From Siphonodentalium dalli (taxonomy: Eukaryota > Mollusca > Scaphopoda > Gadilida > Siphonodentaliidae), in NCBI GenBank assembly GCA_032622095.1, contig CP136069.1, positions 127,613,450 to 127,677,449 of the forward strand: a stretch of DNA of 64,000 nt, given 5' to 3'. Both the position numbers and the translations under genes were made by a program. The notes beneath the pieces were generated by a model. The model saw only the letters and a program-made list of their open reading frames with translations. It searched no databases and was not told where the DNA came from. Below, piece after piece: positions 1 through 12,973 of this stretch (within the stretch, counting starts at the first letter, position 1; each line of letters opens with the position of its first letter).

Positions 1-185
1 ACAAACTCTAATGAATGATGAGTTTGAAAAGTTATTTCATTAAATATACGCCATTAAATACGTCAAAGAGTCTTTATTTATCTGGCACTATTTCGTTACG
101 CGGGCAAACAACGCATAGTTAAGTGAAATACCTTAATTGTTTAATTAAGTATGTTTTATCGAGATTTTGGATCATATAATAAATA

Positions 186-275
186 GAGTCCCCAGTTTTT
201 AGCGGAATTTACTAAACTCGTCAAGTAAATTAGGTCTGGACTCGTTTTGTAAATTCCGCTATAAACTGGGGACTC
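186..275. repeat. Short foldback (MITE-like hairpin)
   Basis: Two 27-nt arms (186-212 and 249-275) are inverted copies with one mismatch. Each has GAGTCCCCAG at the outer end and AGCGGAATTTAC at the inner end, with a loop of about 36 nt. No coding potential. It is probably a tiny non-autonomous DNA element in an intron. Confidence 0.75.
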
Positions 276-990
276 GTTGTTGTTTTCTATATATCAAATA
301 AAAGTGGGGAATTAAAATAATGTTGCTCATTTAGTTAGCAAATTGATTTCAACGGAGGACAAAATGGGATCTTATGGTTCTTATATTTATGCTGCATAAT
401 TTCAATGACATCATGAAGATTCTCAAATATAGAACATTGTTTATGGGTAGTTGCCTTTCTAAATAAATATACTAACACATCAGGAATAATTAAGTCTCCT
501 TTCATTATCTTCAGAAATGATATTATGGATATATGGATTTCAATTTTGAAAAAAGAATCTATTTTACAGAAGTTTTTGATACCTGAAGACAGTGAAAATA
601 TAAATATAATTCACGCCATAAAAGTAAAGTAATGAGGTTGATGGTTCCTAGATATTGTGTCACAATAATCCCCAAAAAAATTCATGAGAAAATCCATTTT
701 GAAATACCAGGAAATTTTGGCAAAATGTGCGTCTGACCCTTAACAGAGGGGTTCATGAATCCTGCGTACCACTTTGAAATCAATTAATCCCGCGTACAGA
801 AACGGTAATAAGTACCGAATAAGTAATGAGAAATAATTAACGGAATCCATTTTCTTGAATTCTCTCACCAGTTTCGATTTTTATAAATGTACTTTTAAAA
901 AATATAGTTTGGAAAATCGAACGCTGGTAGCGGGAGGTAGTTTACTTCTCTATGTCAGAAGAAACAAAATTTAAATATCGCCTGAATAAG
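276..990. other. AT-rich non-coding stretch
   Basis: I see no exon, RNA gene or clear repeat here. In particular there is no HExxHxxGxxH codon string, so the exon before the protease exon at 1347 is not in this stretch. Confidence 0.5.
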
Positions 991-994
991 CGAG

Positions 995-1235
995 ATCACA
1001 GAGTCGCGGCTGTATTGGATCCAGCCCCGTTCCGTGCATGGTTTCAGAGATTCAATCAGTTCCGGTTTCGTGGTGTTAGTGCTGCTGATCAAAGTTCTGG
1101 AGTAGCATTTCCATATATGGAGCTTTTGAATATTCATGACATCCATATAGGCAAAGTCTACTCCAGAACTTTGACCTGTAGTACTAAAACAACGGAACCG
1201 GGCCTGGTGGATCCAACATGGCCGCGATCGAGTTA
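995..1235. repeat. Imperfect foldback element
   Basis: A long imperfect palindrome. Inner arms share CAAAGTTCTGGAGTAG (left, about 1092) with its complement near 1160-1176. Outer arms share TTGGATCCA (1015 and 1208) and a GCGGC/GCCGC block. Overlapping open frames on both strands are a by-product of the palindrome, not genes. Confidence 0.65.
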
Positions 1236-1346
1236 TATATAGTGGCAGGGCGTTACTGACCAGTGATTTGCGATAAATTCTCTGCTGTACCTTTAAATTT
1301 ACGAGTATAATTCCCACACTTGCCTTTAATGTATGTTCCTTTGTAG

Positions 1347-1526
1347 CCTTGGTGCCGAGCACGACGGTGAGGGTGACCCAGCGAATTCATGTCTGTTTGA
1401 CAGCCAGTACGTCATGGCATCTGGCGGAGGCTTATACTACGCAACCGAGGCCAACAAGCTCAACCCGTGGAAATTCTCATCCTGCTCCATCGCATATGTC
1501 AAGGAATACCTCAATAGTCTGGGAGA
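1347..1526 (+). CDS. ADAMTS/MIG-17-like protease, exon A: end of M12B catalytic domain
   Basis: This internal exon encodes the C-terminal third of a reprolysin (M12B) zinc metalloprotease domain, a secreted enzyme family that cuts matrix proteins. Seen directly: LGAEHDG, the end of the HExxHxxGxxHD zinc site and so the third zinc-binding His; the Met-turn in QYVMAS; then WKFSSCS and YVKEYL, which match the closing helix of ADAMTS catalytic domains (WSxCSxxYxxxFL). The acceptor is TTTGTAG|C and the donor AGA|GTGAGT, 180 nt, entering and leaving in phase 2. The exon with HExxH is not visible upstream and should lie outside the window. The 11.4-kb intron that follows joins in phase to exon B (GA+G gives Glu). 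Family assignment is firm; the choice of ADAMTS or MIG-17 subtype is inferred from the exons that follow. Confidence 0.85.
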
Positions 1527-1740
1527 GTGAGTATAAATACATAGACAGAACCACACACGTGTGTAAAATAGACGCTATAAGCACGGCATCAGATTTATAA
1601 GCGATATAAATATCACAAGTAGTAGTATAGAGCCTCTTATGTCCATTTTTTTGGCTCCCGTGTGAATTTTGTGAAGAAATATAGCCACTATGCTCATGAT
1701 GTTGCTTGATATCTGTGGCACCAGAAAACAAATGTTAGAC

Positions 1741-3060
1741 ACCTTGGGGTCGCGACCGGGTGGATTTATGACGTCATCAAGATGGCCGCCATACACAATT
1801 TCACAGTATGCACTGAGTCAGTTTGATTAATATCTACTTGTATATTTATTATAGAAATTTGATTATCTCACCACTGGCGTGAAACTAATACCCCATACTT
1901 CCACTTGAAAGAAAAAGTGGCCACCATAAACCAAGATAGCCGCCAAAATGGCGACCGAAATTTGGAAAATTGATGATTTTTCACACTTTCCTCTTGAATA
2001 ATTAACCGATGTTTGAAATTTGTAACGAATAAAGACCTATATTTGAATAAATTCTAGTATCCAACCATTTCAACAACATAATATGTCATATTTCTGATCT
2101 CATTCCTGCCAGAAATCTTTAAAATGTGAATTCAAAAATGTGCTATGAAAGTTAACCAAAATTCAATTATGTGATTCTAGCCAAGAGTTGAACAGAAAAT
2201 AACTGAATTTGATGAAGATAATGTAAAAATGTTTTAATTATGTGAATTGCCATATAGTTACACTGAAAATAGTGCATTTTCGTTTAAGATGGCGGCCAAG
2301 ATGGCTGCCAAAATGGAGAAATCACCAAAATCTGTCCTATTTTTATTGATATTACTCATGTGTTGGGGGAAAAGTAAATATATGTGAATATGTGCTACTT
2401 TTTCGCGGAAATCCATGGACTTTGTAAATTTGTAAATTTGGTGAACCATATAGCTGCTTATACCCGAGAATTCAACAGAATTATACCACGAAAATTAAGT
2501 CAAATAATTTTCATGGCAGCCACACAAAATTGCAGAATGGGCACTGAGTGAGGAAGAAAATGTAACACAGAAAATGAAAAATATTTCTACGGCAATGATA
2601 AAATTGCACCAAGCTTCCTTTTGAAAGAACAAGATTGATAAAAAAAACAAGATGGCTGTCAAAATGGCGACCGAAATATAGAAATGTGTTGAATTGTTAC
2701 ACATGCCCCTTACATCATTTTCGGTTATTTGTAAACTGTGGCGAGTAGGACTTGTCTTTGTTTTTATCAGTCATGATACCAAGTACTTTGGAAAACATAT
2801 TATGCTGTAATTTGTGTCTAATTGTTGTCCATACTCCGAAAAATGCAAATTAAATAATGCGCTATGTAATTTCACAAATAAACTTGCTTCTCGAGGTTCT
2901 AGATTAACCTTGGACAGAAATAGGCATAATAAAATAAACAAAAGTGTACACAGTTTTAAATATCGTTAGTGTCATTCATTTACACTCGACATTGATCTAT
3001 TTTACCCAAGATGGTCGCCAGAATGGCCGCCAAAACTCAGTTATAAAATGTGACAAATGT
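1741..3060. repeat. Diverged tandem repeat with AAGATGGCNGCC motifs
   Basis: Two or more diverged copies are spaced about 725 nt apart (compare 1795 and 2522, each with a CACTGAGT block followed by an AAGATGGC/AAAATGGCGACCGAAA block). The motif pair recurs at 1937, 2287, 2650 and 3008. The same family is present in reverse orientation at 5990-6840. No coding potential. Confidence 0.65.
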
Positions 3061-3099
3061 TTACATTCTCAAACGGCATTTAGCAAAGGAGTTGGATAT

Positions 3100-5985
3100 A
3101 TTCGTCCAATCTAAATTAGATACTATCATGTTAAGGTATATTGTGACTATGTTTGACCAAACATAGTTTGCTTATAATCGAGAATATATCAGAATGAACT
3201 CTTAAGACACCTAACATGAAATTGCCCAATATAATTTAAACGATCCTGGCCGTTTCCTGGGAAGGAAGTCAAACCGGATATGTGCGGACTGTATCATTAT
3301 AAGAGCATAACGAGTACTCGAACGCAAAAGAATCCCTGCAGTCATAATACAGACAGAAATCCAACTTTATGGCTATATTATTTCGTTTGGGGCAGATCTG
3401 CTTTATTCGTTGCCTATTCTTGATGAATTGTTGACCACGTTGATTTCGCCCGGCCACAAAAATTTAGAAGATTCAGGAAAAATATCACACCTTGACTTCA
3501 TCGAAGTCGAAGTTGCGTTGCTATCATACTGCCACCGGGAAATATAATTACTCAACTTAGAAATACACAGGCATTACATGTTAGTGCAAACATTATTTCG
3601 TATCTGATTATGAAACAGTTGTATCTAATAAGATACAATAAGGGGAGATTGCATTGTTCAGTTTCTTGTTTTTGGCATATCTGTATTTCATCACCCGAAA
3701 TTCGTTTGAATAGTTGAGACATTGTCACACTTCTCAAGACGTGAGTCAGCACATGTACCACTCTTGGTACTTCGTCCAATATATGGGCACATTGATGGTA
3801 ATCTATCTACAACCGACCAACTCACCCCAGCAACAACAGTTGAATTACAAACTCATCTCGCAAGCTAACAGAGCTCACCACAAAACTCTCCGAATGCATA
3901 TCAGAGACTCCATATATAATGTTTGCTTCGGTTGTGAAATGGAGATTCCATAATACAGATTTAATCAATAAATGTCAATACGGCCGCTGACCTCATAGCA
4001 GATACATTGCATATTCACTTCGATGTAGTCTAACAGAACTACGCACATAACCGAGTTAATGCTTGTCAGTTTATTTTAGAATATGTCAAAACATCAGTAT
4101 CGGGCAAAAATAGCCTAAGGTTTGTCATTCTCCATGTCGAGTCAAGCAAGTGACAATAACGGCTCCTCCCTCAACTTCTTCCTGGTTGTCAACGAAAAAA
4201 TATCGTGAAATCAAAATGCCTATGCCTAGTGCCTGGATATTTAGTGATGAAATACCTCATCGAAACACCAGAAGCTCACCTTTGGTCCATGCCATATGAT
4301 GGTGGATCGAAGTAATGAATACAGTGACGGGTCATCAAGATCATTTAATGGAACGTTTATTACGATTTCTTGCAAAACGTCCACATGGGACATTCATTAG
4401 CATTATACATCAAATGTTAGTTCACAGAAAGTAAAGATCTTCGAATCACAGAAACCCCGCAATCTCGAACGAAATCCTTTAATTGTCCATCGAACAAATG
4501 TAGTTTATAGAATTTGCTGGCAAACCGTACAACCATAATAGTCGGATCCACAAGTAGGCAAATAACATGCTTGAAATATAGATACTGCGCACAAGTTGGA
4601 AGTAATAGATAACAATGTTATGCTTGAATTGAGAGAATATTGTGGATTGTTAGCTATTTGAAGAGTCCATAACTGAAATTTACTTCAACTATTGCTCGGG
4701 AAGGTATAAGATTACAACGTTTAACGACCTGAGTTTTCTGCAGACCTGATTTCATTGTAGTGGGATATCAAATGTTCCTGTATAAAACATCTGAAAGAAT
4801 ACTACAAATTTTCCACCCAATAATAATACATGTACCTCAACATGTCGGTGAGTTGATTGCCTCTACAGCCAAGTCGATCTGTGCATTGGTGCGAGAAATT
4901 ATTATCAATTTTATCTGGAACATTGCCGATAGCCGATACAATTACAGAAATGCAGGCATTTAAAGAAAATTTGGTGTGAATATGTTTCTTGTATGACATT
5001 TTGATGAGACCGCATAACGCAAGCATGAAAGAACTTCGATAACAAATGTGACAAATATGACATAAGTGCATAAGTTCTGCACAGGAAGATGGGGATCATA
5101 CACGTAACGAACTTGCAGTATATGCGATGTCCAGAAAACTATCTCTGTGGAACTCAAATACACATGTATACCAATTGAACTCATTATATAAGGTTATCTT
5201 CCTATCCTAGCTCGATCAAAATCAGCCACGCTTTCGCAAAACTTGGGTGTGGAGTCAGTGAGTTGACCTATGAGCTGTCCAGAGCTCCACTGCAGTTTCT
5301 GTTTTGGTACGAACCTGGACATAATTTATCTCTGGTCGCTATATATCGCATGTAATAAGCAGAGGTCTGGTAGAAATCCGCCAATGCGATTCTTCTTCGC
5401 GGAAGACACATAGATCTCACATCTGAACGCTCTCGTTTGGTAGTCTGTGACAAAGCAATTACTGTCATATACTCCCCTGATGCACACACAATATGAACTA
5501 GATGTTATTCAAGGACGAGCAATTGTAAATTTTCTCAGTTTCACAAAAGAATACCCTGTGTTTTCGTACATGTATATTAATAAGAACGAATCACACAAAT
5601 ATTAGTTCCTATTCTTATATTTGGACTTAGTATACACTAATTATTAAGTTTGTTAACATGGAAGATGTCTGTAATGTCAACGCATTATATGCCGCTACTG
5701 TTTTTGGTACTGCAGTGTGTGATGTCCATTCAATTAATTTCCGTGAGCAGCTGAATTTCTGTAGAATTGACTTAGTATGATGGCATTACATGAGCAATAG
5801 GAGTCAGTGAAATATTCTTAGCCAAACCCCATAAGGGGGGCGATATCAAGGGGAAGTAATTAAAGTATTGCTCAATACCGACAGCCTTATTGTTGAGGTA
5901 GGGATTTTTCTCCAGTCGAGTCACACAATCAGGACATTTCCGATGTACATGTAATGATGGGTGTAATCAGCATATATTCAGATTT
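3100..5985. other. Intron sequence without recognised features
   Basis: This is part of the long intron between protease exons A and B. Open frames are short and unlike any family I know. No clear hairpin longer than about 20 bp was noticed. Confidence 0.4.
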
Positions 5986-5989
5986 GGAT

Positions 5990-6840
5990 ATTTTCAAATA
6001 GGTCAACATCAGATGAATTTATCTACTTTTCATGGTTTCTGTTTCCATTCTCATGAAATCTCGGATATAAGCAGCTACTGTTCGCAAAATATTCATATTG
6101 TATCAGATTGTATCAGCATTCCTGACACTTTTGTCAACAGGGGAACAAATGTGTTTACCAGTAGTCAATGAAACCCACATTAGGAGCGTTATCAATGAAA
6201 ACTAGCAAATTTGGATGATTTCTCCATTTTGGTAACCATCTGAGTCACCATCCTGAATTTAGATTCATATGGATAATAATGTGTTAATCTAACATATCAT
6301 GGTTGTCGAATGATTAGATATTATAATTCATTCAAAATAAGGTTGCTAGTAGCCACCGATTTCAAACCGCTGTGAATAATTTAAGAGGCGAGTGTGAAAA
6401 ATCATCAATTATTAGAATTTCGGTCGCCATTTTGGGAGCCATCTTGGATTTTGAGGTCCAAATTGCAACGTCAAGAGGAAGTGTGATCCAATGGTAGTAT
6501 TGGTCGCGAAACATAATCATTTCACTATCTAAATTATCCTCCCAGACTCAATGCCGACTCTGAAATTGTTCATGGTTGCCATTTTGATGATTTCATCTCA
6601 TTTTCGTCGTTTCATTCTCTCGAATTCTTGAGTATAAACAGCCATTGTTCACAAACTATTCATATTGTTTAATATCTCCATGTTATTACGCCAACACGGA
6701 GCAAATATATTCACCTATATTCACTAAATCGCACATTAGGAGTGATATCAAAGAAAATTTGTCAAATTTTAGTGATTTATCAATTTTTGCAACCATTTTG
6801 GTCGCCATCTTGAATACAGATGCACTGTTTTGGTTGTAAA
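5990..6840. repeat. Inverted copies of the AAGATGGC repeat family
   Basis: Reverse-complement relatives of 2281-2460 occur twice in tandem (about 6060-6240 and 6640-6830). Each has GCCATCTTG or CCATTTTGG blocks and a block like AAAATGGAGAAATCA in complement. With 1741-3060 they form a large, diverged inverted pair about 5 kb apart. Confidence 0.6.
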
Positions 6841-6847
6841 CAAAATT

Positions 6848-7006
6848 GACCTGACCTTTCCATGACTGACATAGTAGAAACAGCCAATCACCGCTCAGTG
6901 TTAGAATCGATGTCCTCATTTTAATATTCATTATGACCTGACCTCGATTCTAACACTGAACGGTGATTGGCTGTTTCTACTATGTCAGTCATGAAAAGGT
7001 CAGGTC
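6848..7006. repeat. Foldback element with about 60-nt arms
   Basis: The left arm begins GACCTGACC and contains CATGACTGACATAGTAGAAA. The right arm (about 6945-7006) is its near-perfect complement, ending GGTCAGGTC. The loop is about 30 nt. High arm identity suggests a recent insertion of a non-autonomous element. Confidence 0.8.
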
Positions 7007-7989
7007 ACAATGAATATTAAAATTAGTATTACATCTTTAATTCCTCCATAAATGAAGATTGACATAAATGACAAACATGAATATTACATTATTTTTTTAA
7101 AGTTGGAATTATAGACAGATTTCTCCTCTATTAGAATTGTTTACTGACAATGTGTTGATTAGTATGAGTAAATAAATTATTAGCCGACAAGAAATCACTA
7201 AGTTCCAGATATTTAGTTGATCGTTTGACCGATTTTTAATGATAGTAAACTGTAAGGGTGGTGAATTTAGAGACACATGTCCGCCATCGCTTCTGAGCCG
7301 GATCAAACCTAAAAAATACGCTCTCCGGAGACAATATTCGGTGGTTAAAATTTTATCAAATGCAACGTGTATGAATGTTTCTGATATGAGTTTGTGGTAT
7401 TTATTGAAAGATGAATTCTTTGCCGATCCATCCGTATATATATCGTTATCATTACTGGGGTGAATGGGCTAAATTTGTGCGACTCCCGAGCGATGGTGAA
7501 ACGTTGAATTTCTACAGTGCCCCTTGTCTATATAATGTTCCATTAACGCGAAGAAGGCGAGTATATAGGGGCGGCGTATATGGGCAGTGCAGGGGGGGGG
7601 GCGGAAAGCGGAGCGCGTTACATGACCCTGTGGCGCAACTAGTTCCCATCTCCATGTAACATCACGGAATAAATGCCCCCAACCCCATCCCCCAAAGAGA
7701 AAAACAAATTAGCAAGACATACCTTTAGATTTTTGCGTCGTCATATCGGTGGGAATATTTCTATTGGACTGAGTAAACAATGGTAATTTTCCAAGTCTAT
7801 ATAGGCCAACTGACATTCAGCATGCACCAATCACAAATTACATGAGATCACACAAGACGCACGGATTAGAACAATCGTGAGTGAACTCGGAGGTATCTCC
7901 GATCTGACTGAGCGATCAATCGCCCGTGAATTATCAATGGTTGGTTGTCGCCTGTCTATCGCAAGTCTAACACTAAAGATGCCCAACTA

Positions 7990-9370
7990 AGGGTCTATTC
8001 TCATTGCACACGCGCGTGCGATTAATCGCAACGTTTGTTAAGGTCGAGCGACTCTATATGTGTGTTCGATTGCATTCCTTCCTCCCACTGCTAAGTGGTC
8101 CCCCAATAGGGGTGGGGGTCTGACGAACACATTCAGACACAGGGCTAGGGTGGGTTGGAGGCTGATAAAGTACTTTTGGTTGGGTGTGACCACATATATA
8201 TGCTGACATATTAACTTTAATTTTCCTCAGTTAGATTTACTCAGGTATAATTTGAGTATAACTAGCCGTGCCATCAAAATGACATAAGTTTTGAGGACAC
8301 AATTATATCTAGCTAATTATAATTAGAAATAGAGGGTTCAATTCCATGTAGTTGGGCATAAATATGCATATTTTATTCCAGCTTGAAACGTATATAACAC
8401 TATATAGTACGATCACAACCCAGATTACAGGAGTTTTATGTATATAATTGTTATTATCACTCAATATTATCAAAAGTGTACGATTCAAGTGGTTGAATTA
8501 GGTCTGACAAAAATCGTCTTTCTGAATAAAGCTCATTTAAAACAGTTGTACTCAAACATGATATCCAGTAAAAATTATGGGGAAAGAGGGGATGAGACCC
8601 CAGTTTGTTGGAGGAAAAACAAATAGATTTGCATGCAGGGAGGATGGTAGACCCATGGTTGGGAGGGATTTTCATGTTAACCCTGTGTATGAACGTTTTT
8701 TTCTTTCTTCAGACCCCCTCCCCCATCATCGAGTGCTTATTTGTATAGCCGCTGGCAACAGTGACAACGCGGTACTATAATTTATAATTGACGAACCACC
8801 ATTCAAATAGAATAAGTGATGGGACTCAGAATTCGACCTTAAGAGTCACAAACGCATCGTTTAAGGTCTCATTCTGTCGCCAGGACGCTGTTCGCATGAG
8901 CGATTGATTTCAATTTGATCGTCATCATTCGGCGGCTTATCATCAGTGATCGCACATGCTAAACGGCACATTACTATCACTTTATATATATTCACAATGT
9001 TGGGTACAGTTTTGCGCGAGACTGACAGGTAATATAATTAGATTGAATTCTACAAATATCACCACGGATGCTAGCTATACGTAGGAAACTTCTTTCCAAG
9101 CCATTTCCTTCCCGTACATTTATTATTTTATCGCCCATCAGTTATGAGAATGACTGTACCCGGATAGTATATGTGACCGAGTGAACCATGCCATTCTCTG
9201 TAACGGCTATCTCAGTGACGAGGCTGATTGCAATAATGATTGGTCACGAACAGGACGTGGCTGATTGAGGAAGATAATTGATCACGAATCGCACTGCGTT
9301 AATATGTTAACACGCACCTTAAAAAACGCTGCGATTAATCGCACGCGCGTGTGCAATGAGAATAGACCCT
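7990..9370. mobile_element. 1.4-kb non-autonomous TIR element
   Basis: Termini are inverted repeats of about 50 nt beginning AGGGTCTATTCTCATTGCAC, followed by a CGCGCGTGCGATTAATCGCA block and a TTAAGGT end. They match at 7990-8043 and 9318-9370 with very few differences. The interior has no transposase-like frame, so mobility would need a transposase from elsewhere. I could not define a target-site duplication. Superfamily unknown. Confidence 0.75.
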
Positions 9371-9608
9371 ATATCTGGCTATACAAATTTAAGGGACTCA
9401 TGCCTTTCCATTCATGCGATAACCCAAAGTTTAAAGAGCCTTCACTGATTTAAAGTACAATTGTTACTCAAAGTATAATTGTTACATAGCGATGGACGGA
9501 GTGTAGTGATTGTGAGTGCGTATCCCTGTTAACTAAATACTACGTAGTATTCGTGTGTGTCATTTGTGTGAGGCTAGACGTGGATAGTGTTAATAATTTT
9601 TGTAAATG

Positions 9609-9797
9609 TATAGGAATCAGGGAGCTAAATGTGTTCTAGAGTCGGGGAGCGAGTACACCGTGGAATGCTAAAGGTGAAGGCAACTGAAGAATGACCTTCA
9701 CCTGATACATGCGACACGTTATTAAAGGATGACATCGCGTTTATTTGATTTGTACATAATATCTAAATAATTTAAACTGGTGAATGAATGGGGGAAT
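9609..9797 (+). repeat. 189-bp direct repeat, left copy
   Basis: Nearly identical to 11229-11417. The only differences I see are GGTGAAGG against GGTAAAGG and ACACGTTA against ACACTTTA. It runs directly into a tandem array on its right. It lacks the TG...CA ends of an LTR. Confidence 0.9.
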
Positions 9798-11180
9798 TTA
9801 TAGCGAATTCGGCAGCAGCGTATGGGTTAATTTATTCACTTCCGCTGTAGCTAGCGACTTGTCCGATCGCGCATGGAGGAATATCCGTATTTCCTTCATG
9901 ATATAATGTCCATTTTCGTGGTCAGGCAGACAGGGGTGGTGCGATCGGCGCCTTTTTGGATTTCCCGTACCTGGTGGAAACGGCCGCAAGTCAGGGATTA
10001 ACAGTGCCGTGTCCGCTCTAGCTATCGACTTGAGGATTGGAACTTTGGTACATTCGGGTCCATTCTACACGATAGTGCAAACCCCATCTCGCTGGGACCC
10101 CTGGGAGAGGTCCGGTCGGCGGGTGTTAATTTCGGCGTTTTTGCGTACATTTATAGCGAATTCGGCAGCAGCGTATGGGTTAATTTATTCACTTCCGCTG
10201 CAGCTAGCGACTTGTCCGATCGCGCATGGATGAATATCCGTATTTCCTTCATGATATAATGTCCATTTTCGTGGTCAGGCAGTCAGGGGTGGTGCGATCG
10301 GCGCCTTTTTGGATTTCCCGTACCTGGCGGAAACGGCCGCAAGTCAGGGGTTAACAGTGCCGTGTCCGCTCTATGTATCGACTTGGGGATTAGAACTTTG
10401 GTACATTCGGGTCCATTCTACACGACAGTGCAAACCCCATCTCGATCGGACCCCTGGGGGCGGTCCGGTCGGCGGGTGTTAATTTCGGCGTTTTTGCGTA
10501 CATTTATAGCGAATTCGGCAGCAGCGTATGGGTTAATTTATTCACTTCCGCTGCAGCTAGCGACTTGTCCGATCGCGCATGGAGGAATATCCGTATTTCC
10601 TTCATGATATAATGTCCATTTCCGTGGTCAGGCAGTCAGGGGAGGTGCGGTCGGTGCCTTTTTGGATTTCCCGTACCTGGTGGAAACGGCCGCAAGTCAG
10701 TGGTTAACAGTGCCGTATCCGCTCGAGCTATCGACTTGGGGATTATGACTTTGGTACATTCGGGTCCATTCTACACGATAGTGCAAACCCCATCTCGCTC
10801 GGACCCCTGGGGTGGTCCGGTCGGCGGGTGTTAATTTCGGCGGTTTTGCGAATTCGGCAGCAGCGTATGGGTTAATTTATTCACTTCCGCTGCAGCTAGC
10901 GACTTGTTCGATAGCGCATGGATGGATATCCGTATTTCCTTCATGATATAATGTCCATGTTCGTGGTCAGGCAGTCAGGGGTGGTGCGATCGGCGCCTTT
11001 TTGGATTTCCCGTACCTGGCGGAAACGGCCGCAAGTCAGGGGTTAACAGTGCCGTGTCCACTCGAGCTATCGACTTGGGGATTATATCTTTGGTACATTC
11101 GGGTCCATTCTACACGATAGTGCAAACCCAATCTCGCTCGGACCCCTGGGGGCGGTCCGGTCGGGTGCGGTCGGTGCGGT
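9798..11180 (+). repeat. Tandem array of a roughly 350-bp unit, about four copies
   Basis: The landmark GCGAATTCGGCAGCAGCG recurs near 9804, 10158, 10510 and 10852, giving a unit of about 340-354 bp. Each unit carries a GTCCGATCGCGCATGGA block, an AAACGGCCGCAAGTCAG block and a GGACCCCTGGG block. Copies differ by scattered substitutions. The last unit degrades into a short GGTCGGGTGC repeat (11157-11195). GC content is clearly above that of the surroundings. Open frames inside are not conserved as protein. Confidence 0.9.
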
Positions 11181-11228
11181 CGGGTGCGGTCGGGTTTTAG
11201 TAGGACCGGTATCACACATATACATATA

Positions 11229-11417
11229 TATAGGAATCAGGGAGCTAAATGTGTTCTAGAGTCGGGGAGCGAGTACACCGTGGAATGCTAAAGGTAAAGG
11301 CAACTGAAGAATGACCTTCACCTGATACATGCGACACTTTATTAAAGGATGACATCGCGTTTATTTGATTTGTACATAATATCTAAATAATTTAAACTGG
11401 TGAATGAATGGGGGAAT
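11229..11417 (+). repeat. 189-bp direct repeat, right copy
   Basis: Partner of 9609-9797, in the same orientation and 1620 bp away. The two bracket the tandem array. Confidence 0.9.
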
Positions 11418-12400
11418 GGATATTTGTGAGCGGGAAATTTATTTAACTAGCTGCTGTAGTCCTGGGTTTTTCCAGATCAAATTTGGCTGTGAGATAGCCC
11501 TGTCGTATACTTGGTGATTTATTTTAAAAAGTAAACACATGACCTATGATTTTTCTTGCATTTTCGTGATCAACTGGTGTCAATCTAGCTGGGTAAACAT
11601 CACTGGTATGGCCTGCGGGCTTCAATTCAGTGAATTTGGCCGAAACGTTAACACTGTCGCCTATGGGAAACCATTTAGTTCAGTGATTCCTGTATACACG
11701 TAGACGATGAAACATATATCATTGTTAGATTATTGACTCAAAACCGCTCTGTATGTATGCTTCGATCCATGCATATGCGACATGTAATCAAGCGCGTGAT
11801 TTTCCATGCAATATGAGTTGATATGAGTATATCTTAGTTTAGTGATACTACCACGCTTTAAAAATTTGCAAACGGACACAAACATAATATATGAGGAACT
11901 CACACAAAACATAGTATTTGACTGTTACGAGCATATGCTAGTTTGTTTTAAAAACAAGTTCATACCTTATTTGTTCAGAAAAACTCAGTAGTTTTCTGTA
12001 ACATTCTGACGAAAGTAGCCAGTCGGAGGTTCGTGGAATACACACGTTCATACATATCGGAGAATCCTTTGAGTGACAACTTTGGTCAGAATGTTAGAGC
12101 AAACAACTGTGAGTTTGGACACAAATGAGGTATCAGCTCGTTGCTGCCAACACACTATGTAATATATCAGTATCCTAGTTTATTACCATTTTTGTCGTTT
12201 CTATGCGACCACCTCGGCCATTTTGAGTGAGTGATACTCATCAACTCGAAACCAAGTGATTCCCCAGCGTGAATAACGCAGCAGCCTATACGTATATAAT
12301 GGCTAATGCGCCTGTGTTTTACGGTTATATTTTGTGAATACACGCGTGTATATATCATAAAGGTGCTACCGGCACCTGTTCGTTGTAGTTATAACGGCTG
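11418..12400. other. Intron sequence without recognised features
   Basis: No exon, hairpin or family match noticed in this part of the intron before exon B. Confidence 0.4.
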
Positions 12401-12402
12401 TT

Positions 12403-12631
12403 AAAGATACGGGCGGTGTTGGAAGTGGGTATGCTGTTAAAATATTCACATCCGTCAAAACCGCCACAAACAAAAAGAATTGTAAAATATAGACAGACTT
12501 TGTTCTTATACCAATCAGAAATATGGCATAAACAGTATGTTATTGTCAAATGTTTTTCCTTTGTTATGTAAACAAAAGCAAAAAACGTTAGAGAACCTGG
12601 CTTTTGTTTAGATCCGGATATGGTAAACATA
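12403..12631 (+). repeat. Dispersed repeat, copy 1
   Basis: The reverse complement of 12403-12631 is recognisable at 48954-49172, sharing for instance CATATCCGGATCTAAACAAA and ATGCCATATTTCTGATTGGT. A partial second unit follows at about 12733-12785, suggesting internal duplication. Confidence 0.75.
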
Positions 12632-12973
12632 AAGAGCGTTTTTTTTTACTGTTTTCCTGATATGAAAATAATAAAGACCGTTTATATCATGTGTGTGTGA
12701 TAATCTGATTAACCAATAGAATTGCGCTGTCTTATGTAAACAGAAACAAAACTTCTGTAACACGACCAGACTCTTGTTTACGTACACCATCGTAAGTCTT
12801 GTCGACAATATCCTATTTGCGCGCTGATTATGTTTGGCATATGAACAAAACTATATATATTTAAATATTCCTTCTGTTGATGGCGATTTGAACAAATATG
12901 AATATTTCTGCAACGAACGCCGCCCTTGCCTTAAATGAATCCTGTAACATCACTGATCTGTGTGGGTTTTCAG

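Noticed and set aside
955-1362. Overlapping open frames on both strands
   Set aside because: They lie in an imperfect palindrome, which yields mirrored frames. No family similarity.
9609-11417. LTR retrotransposon or CRISPR-like array
   Set aside because: The direct repeats have no TG/CA ends, primer site or polyprotein. Repeat units of 350 bp without spacers in an intron-bearing genome rule out CRISPR.
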